From Candidatus Tharpella sp. (lineage in GTDB: Bacteria > Desulfobacterota > Anaeroferrophillalia > Anaeroferrophillales > Tharpellaceae): DNA of 8,303 nt. The notes under the pieces are model-generated. The model saw nothing but the letters and a program-made list of their open reading frames with translations, ran no database searches and had not been told where the DNA came from. The position numbers and the translations under genes were made by a program. The number at the start of each line of letters is the position of its first letter. Position 1 is the stretch's first letter. The stretch covers positions 1-8,303 of the forward strand of contig JAGGTT010000271.1 of assembly GCA_021163565.1 (NCBI GenBank). The letters are read 5' to 3'. This document shows, in pieces, positions 6,353-8,303 of this stretch.

Positions 6353-7078
6353 ATGTTCAAATCAATCATTAATTTTTTCTATGCCTTGCGCAGTATCATA
6401 ATTATCGTTCCCAACACCTTTTTCTGGGCCTTAATCGGCAGCATCTCAACCTTTACGCCTTGGGGCAAAGCCGGGATTGAATTTGTCGGCAACTGGTGGG
6501 GATGGATCAATCTGCGTCTGAACGGAGTTAAAGTCATCCACCGGGGACTGGAGAATATAGATCCAAAACAGACTTACATGGTCATTTCCAACCATAAAAG
6601 CTACCTTGATATTTACGCGATATTTAGCTGCCGAGCCCTCTACTGTCTCTTTGTCGCTAAACGGGAATTGACAAAAATTCCTATCTTCGGCACGGCTTTA
6701 AGCCGTAGCGGCTCAATCATTATCGACCGCGGCAACCGGCGCCAGGCGATTGAACAGCTACAAACTCAGGGTAAGATTCTACAGAAAAACGGCATATCAA
6801 TTATCCTTTTTGCCGAAGGTACGCGGATACCGGCTTCGATTCCTCTAGGTGAGTTTAAAAAGGGAGGATTTGTTTTAGCATGTCAACTGGGTCTGCCGAT
6901 CCTGCCCCTGACTATAAGCAACAGCGGCAATCTGCAACCTAAAGGTAAAATAGCAATTAAACCGGGCACCTTAACCATGACGTTCAGTCCACCGATCATG
7001 ACCCCGGAAAATTACAATAAAGCTGAAATCGAAAGAATCATGGAAGAGACCCGAGCGGCAATCGCATCCCATCTGTAA
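6353..7078 (+). CDS. plsC: 1-acyl-sn-glycerol-3-phosphate acyltransferase (PlsC family)
   Basis: This 241-residue protein is of usual length for bacterial PlsC. A hydrophobic N-terminal segment (about 9-33) is expected to anchor it at the inner face of the cytoplasmic membrane. The four acyltransferase blocks are in order: the catalytic NHKSYLD (80-86, H81 and D86 of the H-x4-D dyad), the acceptor-binding region 'AKRELTKIPIFG' (102-113), FAEGTR (153-158) and 'LPILPL' (181-186). PlsC transfers an acyl group to the sn-2 position of lysophosphatidic acid, giving phosphatidic acid, the precursor of all glycerophospholipids. The ATG at 6353 has only a weak GAG upstream, but the N-terminus fits the family. 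It follows the MFS gene after 98 bases and may be transcribed from its own promoter. Other lysophospholipid acyltransferases of the same superfamily cannot be excluded. Confidence 0.9.
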   Translation: MFKSIINFFYALRSIIIIVPNTFFWALIGSISTFTPWGKAGIEFVGNWWGWINLRLNGVKVIHRGLENIDPKQTYMVISNHKSYLDIYAIFSCRALYCLFVAKRELTKIPIFGTALSRSGSIIIDRGNRRQAIEQLQTQGKILQKNGISIILFAEGTRIPASIPLGEFKKGGFVLACQLGLPILPLTISNSGNLQPKGKIAIKPGTLTMTFSPPIMTPENYNKAEIERIMEETRAAIASHL

Positions 7079-7147
7079 TGTAATCAGTTCTGAAAGTACG
7101 CTGCATGACTATTTTGAAGCACGCCCCTCCCCTCTTTCTTAAAAAAA

Positions 7148-7173
7148 CCTTTTGCCGGAAGCTACCCGGCAAA
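7148..7173 (-). terminator. Intrinsic terminator of the ArsA-like gene
   Basis: TTTGCCGG (7151-7158) and CCGGCAAA (7166-7173) form a perfect 8-bp stem with a 7-nt loop. Read on the minus strand it is followed by AGG and a run of seven T (7141-7147), the classic Rho-independent arrangement, about 30 bases after the stop codon of the ArsA-like gene. On the plus strand no T-run follows. Confidence 0.75.
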
Positions 7174-7183
7174 GTAGCAATTA

Positions 7184-7204
7184 ATCACCCTCTGGTGATC
7201 TTTT
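7184..7204 (+). terminator. Possible terminator of plsC
   Basis: ATCACC (7184-7189) and GGTGAT (7194-7199) make a 6-bp stem with a CTCT loop, followed on the plus strand by CTTTT. It sits about 105 bases after the plsC stop and touches the 3' end of the convergent ArsA-like gene. The stem is short and the T-run has only four T, so it may be a weak terminator or chance. Confidence 0.4.
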
Positions 7205-8078
7205 AGTAGAGAAGTTTCGTTACCTCTCCCAGAAAACCATCGATTTTCATTTTGCCGGAAAGTTCCGGAATTTCTTTTACCGGCAGAGTGCCTGCGGCCC
7301 GCAAAAGATTTTCCCGGCATTCCTGTTGCGCCTTATATTTTGCCAACCAGAAAGGATGTTGCTCACAAACTTCTAATGGCAGTAGTTTATTCAGAATGAA
7401 ACCGTTTACCTCAATTTCGAAATCAGTGAGTGATCTGGCTATGTCCAGGGCCTGTTCAACCGGCAGATGTTCCGGATTGGCGACAACCCAGGCACTGGTA
7501 TCAGTTTTTAAAAGCTCGATAATCTGGGCGGTTAATTTCAGCCATTTATCGATCAGAGTTAGCGGATCAACTTTGCTGAAAACACCTTTCACCTTCATAT
7601 AGACTTTCTGCGCCTGGGTCAGATGAGAGTAAAAAAGTTGCTGGATAAAGAGCAGATTTAAGGTGGTGACAGTCGGAGCCGTATCCCAGACGATAGTCTG
7701 ATAATCTCCCGATTGCGCCATGGTCAACAGATAATCGAGCATAAACTCCTCATCTATGCCCGGCGCCCCCTCGATATAATCAATAATCTCCCGACCTACC
7801 GGCAAAAATGAGGAGAGTACCGCATATATCTCATCTGCAAACTTTTCCCGCCAGAGGTCAAGCACCAGCCTGCGGGTCAGCTCCACCGCATCAAGATTCG
7901 CTGCGACAGAAACTATACTCTGGTCAAGGGGTTGAGCGAAGATCTCCGAAAGTGAGCCGGAGGGATCAGTAGAAATCAGCAGGGTTCGGCCGGATTGAGC
8001 GTAATGAAGAGCTGTAGCCACGGACATTGTTGTTTTGCCGACCCCGCCCTTTCCTGTAAACATCTCAACTTTTGTCAT
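7203..8078 (-). CDS. ArsA/Get3-like anion-transporting-type ATPase, single domain
   Basis: The 291-residue protein is a SIMIBI-class P-loop ATPase of the ArsA/Get3 group, the size of one ArsA half. It has the deviant Walker A GKGGVGKTT (9-17, with the signature lysine K10), the A-loop-like 'STDPSGSLSEIF' (36-47), 'GAPGIDEEFML' (104-114), switch II 'DTAPTVTTLNLL' (132-143), 'VANPEHLPVEQA' (199-210) and 'VNGFILNKLLP' (224-234). ArsA drives arsenite export with ArsB; Get3 delivers tail-anchored proteins. No arsB, arsR or arsD is nearby. The GH of the usual DTAPTGHT is replaced by VT, and only two cysteines (C238, C254) are present, so the ArsA metalloid site is not evident. The role is therefore open. 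The start is set by AGGTGG (8086-8091) seven bases before ATG. It has a terminator downstream, and another terminator lies between it and pgsA. Confidence 0.87.
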   Translation of the reverse strand: MTKVEMFTGKGGVGKTTMSVATALHYAQSGRTLLISTDPSGSLSEIFAQPLDQSIVSVAANLDAVELTRRLVLDLWREKFADEIYAVLSSFLPVGREIIDYIEGAPGIDEEFMLDYLLTMAQSGDYQTIVWDTAPTVTTLNLLFIQQLFYSHLTQAQKVYMKVKGVFSKVDPLTLIDKWLKLTAQIIELLKTDTSAWVVANPEHLPVEQALDIARSLTDFEIEVNGFILNKLLPLEVCEQHPFWLAKYKAQQECRENLLRAAGTLPVKEIPELSGKMKIDGFLGEVTKLLY

Positions 8079-8085
8079 TTTTATA

Positions 8086-8091
8086 CCACCT
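8086..8091 (-). promoter_or_regulatory. Ribosome binding site of the ArsA-like gene
   Basis: AGGTGG on the minus strand, seven bases before the ATG at 8078, is a good Shine-Dalgarno. It fixes the start immediately before the P-loop strand, as expected in this family. Confidence 0.65.
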
Positions 8092-8109
8092 GGACATTAT
8101 ATGAAATGA

Positions 8110-8138
8110 AAAAGGTCCCGGCGGAACCGGAACCTTTT
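8110..8138 (-). terminator. Intrinsic terminator after pgsA
   Basis: AAAAGGTCCCGG (8110-8121) pairs with CCGGAACCTTTT (8127-8138) over 12 positions with one mismatch and a 5-nt loop. On the minus strand the stem runs into TTTTTCATTTC, so it should end transcripts of the gene at the right edge about 40 bases after its stop. T-rich sequence on the plus side too means it could work in both directions. It lies about 30 bases upstream of the ArsA-like start, so that gene probably needs its own promoter or read-through. Confidence 0.7.
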
Positions 8139-8176
8139 AATTAAAATATTCAGAACTAAACCCGGTAAAATTTTTT

Positions 8177-8303
8177 TCACTCGTCCGCTATCAGTAATGA
8201 AAAGGCTTCCTTAAAGTAGATATAACCGGTCCACATTGTGTAGAGAAAAGCAATCCAGAGGAAAAAGATGCCCACAGCATGTGCGTTCGCCCCAAGAAAG
8301 GAA
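8177..8303 (-). CDS. pgsA: C-terminus of a CDP-alcohol phosphatidyltransferase, probably PgsA
   Basis: A minus-strand frame open from the right edge ends at TGA (8177-8179) and gives 41 residues. They contain one strong hydrophobic helix and the ending 'GIFFLWIAFLYTMWTGYIYFKEAFSLL'. This resembles the final transmembrane helix of CDP-diacylglycerol-glycerol-3-phosphate 3-phosphatidyltransferase, where a 'LWxAxxxTxxSGYxYF' ending is typical. PgsA makes phosphatidylglycerophosphate, the first committed step to phosphatidylglycerol and cardiolipin, in the inner membrane. The catalytic CDP-alcohol motif (D-G-x2-A-R-x8-G-x3-D-x3-D) is outside the window, so the assignment rests on the C-terminal pattern alone. 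A terminator follows the gene. Confidence 0.62.
   Translation of the reverse strand, partial: SFLGANAHAVGIFFLWIAFLYTMWTGYIYFKEAFSLLIADE

Noticed and set aside
7249..7259. TTTTGCCGGAA repeated near the terminator arm (about 7150-7160) and in the ArsA-like 3' end
   Set aside because: The second copy encodes ordinary codons of the C-terminus. An 11-base match without further flanking similarity looks like chance.
1..8303. A new defence island, CRISPR array, mobile element or biosynthetic cluster
   Set aside because: No direct-repeat arrays, transposase, integrase, terminal repeats or linked accessory modules were seen. The helicase is RecD2-type and stands without nuclease or other defence partners.

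Overview
The window looks like a chromosomal housekeeping-type stretch from a moderate-GC Gram-negative bacterium. Supporting signs are a lipobox lipoprotein, a secreted DUF2780-type protein with a Sec signal, purine-rich Shine-Dalgarno sites and intrinsic terminators. The gene content (acyl-CoA ligase of the type common in anaerobic fatty or aromatic acid degraders, an OFA/MCT-like MFS carrier, a single-domain ArsA-like ATPase, RecD2 without visible RecBC) would fit a member of the Deltaproteobacteria/Desulfobacterota. That placement is inference from gene types only.

Layout. Positions 1-299 (minus) hold the N-terminal third or less of an AMP-dependent acyl-CoA ligase, cut by the window edge. 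Positions 300-604 are a divergent intergenic region with a 49-nt interrupted palindrome and a second small hairpin. Positions 605-2884 (plus) encode a RecD2-type SF1B DNA helicase. It is followed after 39 bases by an unrecognised 47-residue single-pass membrane protein (2924-3067). Convergent to these, on the minus strand, lie a secreted DUF2780-like protein (3104-3583) and, upstream of it, a ChaN-like lipoprotein fused to a PDZ domain (3667-4878). A short divergent gap of about 60-80 bases separates the ChaN gene from a plus-strand 12-TM MFS transporter (4938-6254, non-ATG start), followed by a PlsC-type acyltransferase (6353-7078) with its own possible promoter. A back-to-back terminator region (7148-7204) separates plsC from a convergent ArsA/Get3-like ATPase (7203-8078, minus). 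Upstream of that, and separated by a strong minus-strand terminator, is the C-terminus of a PgsA-type phosphatidyltransferase (8177-8303).

Three genes touch phospholipid supply: acyl-CoA ligase, PlsC and PgsA. They sit in separate transcription units on different strands, so a shared pathway is only a loose theme. The two envelope proteins (DUF2780-like and ChaN-PDZ) are close, co-directional and could be cotranscribed. I see no mobile element, CRISPR array, tRNA or rRNA, and no clear undescribed multi-gene system. The items most worth a second look are the small membrane protein behind recD2, the large palindrome in front of recD2, and the orphan ArsA-like ATPase with altered nucleotide-switch motifs.
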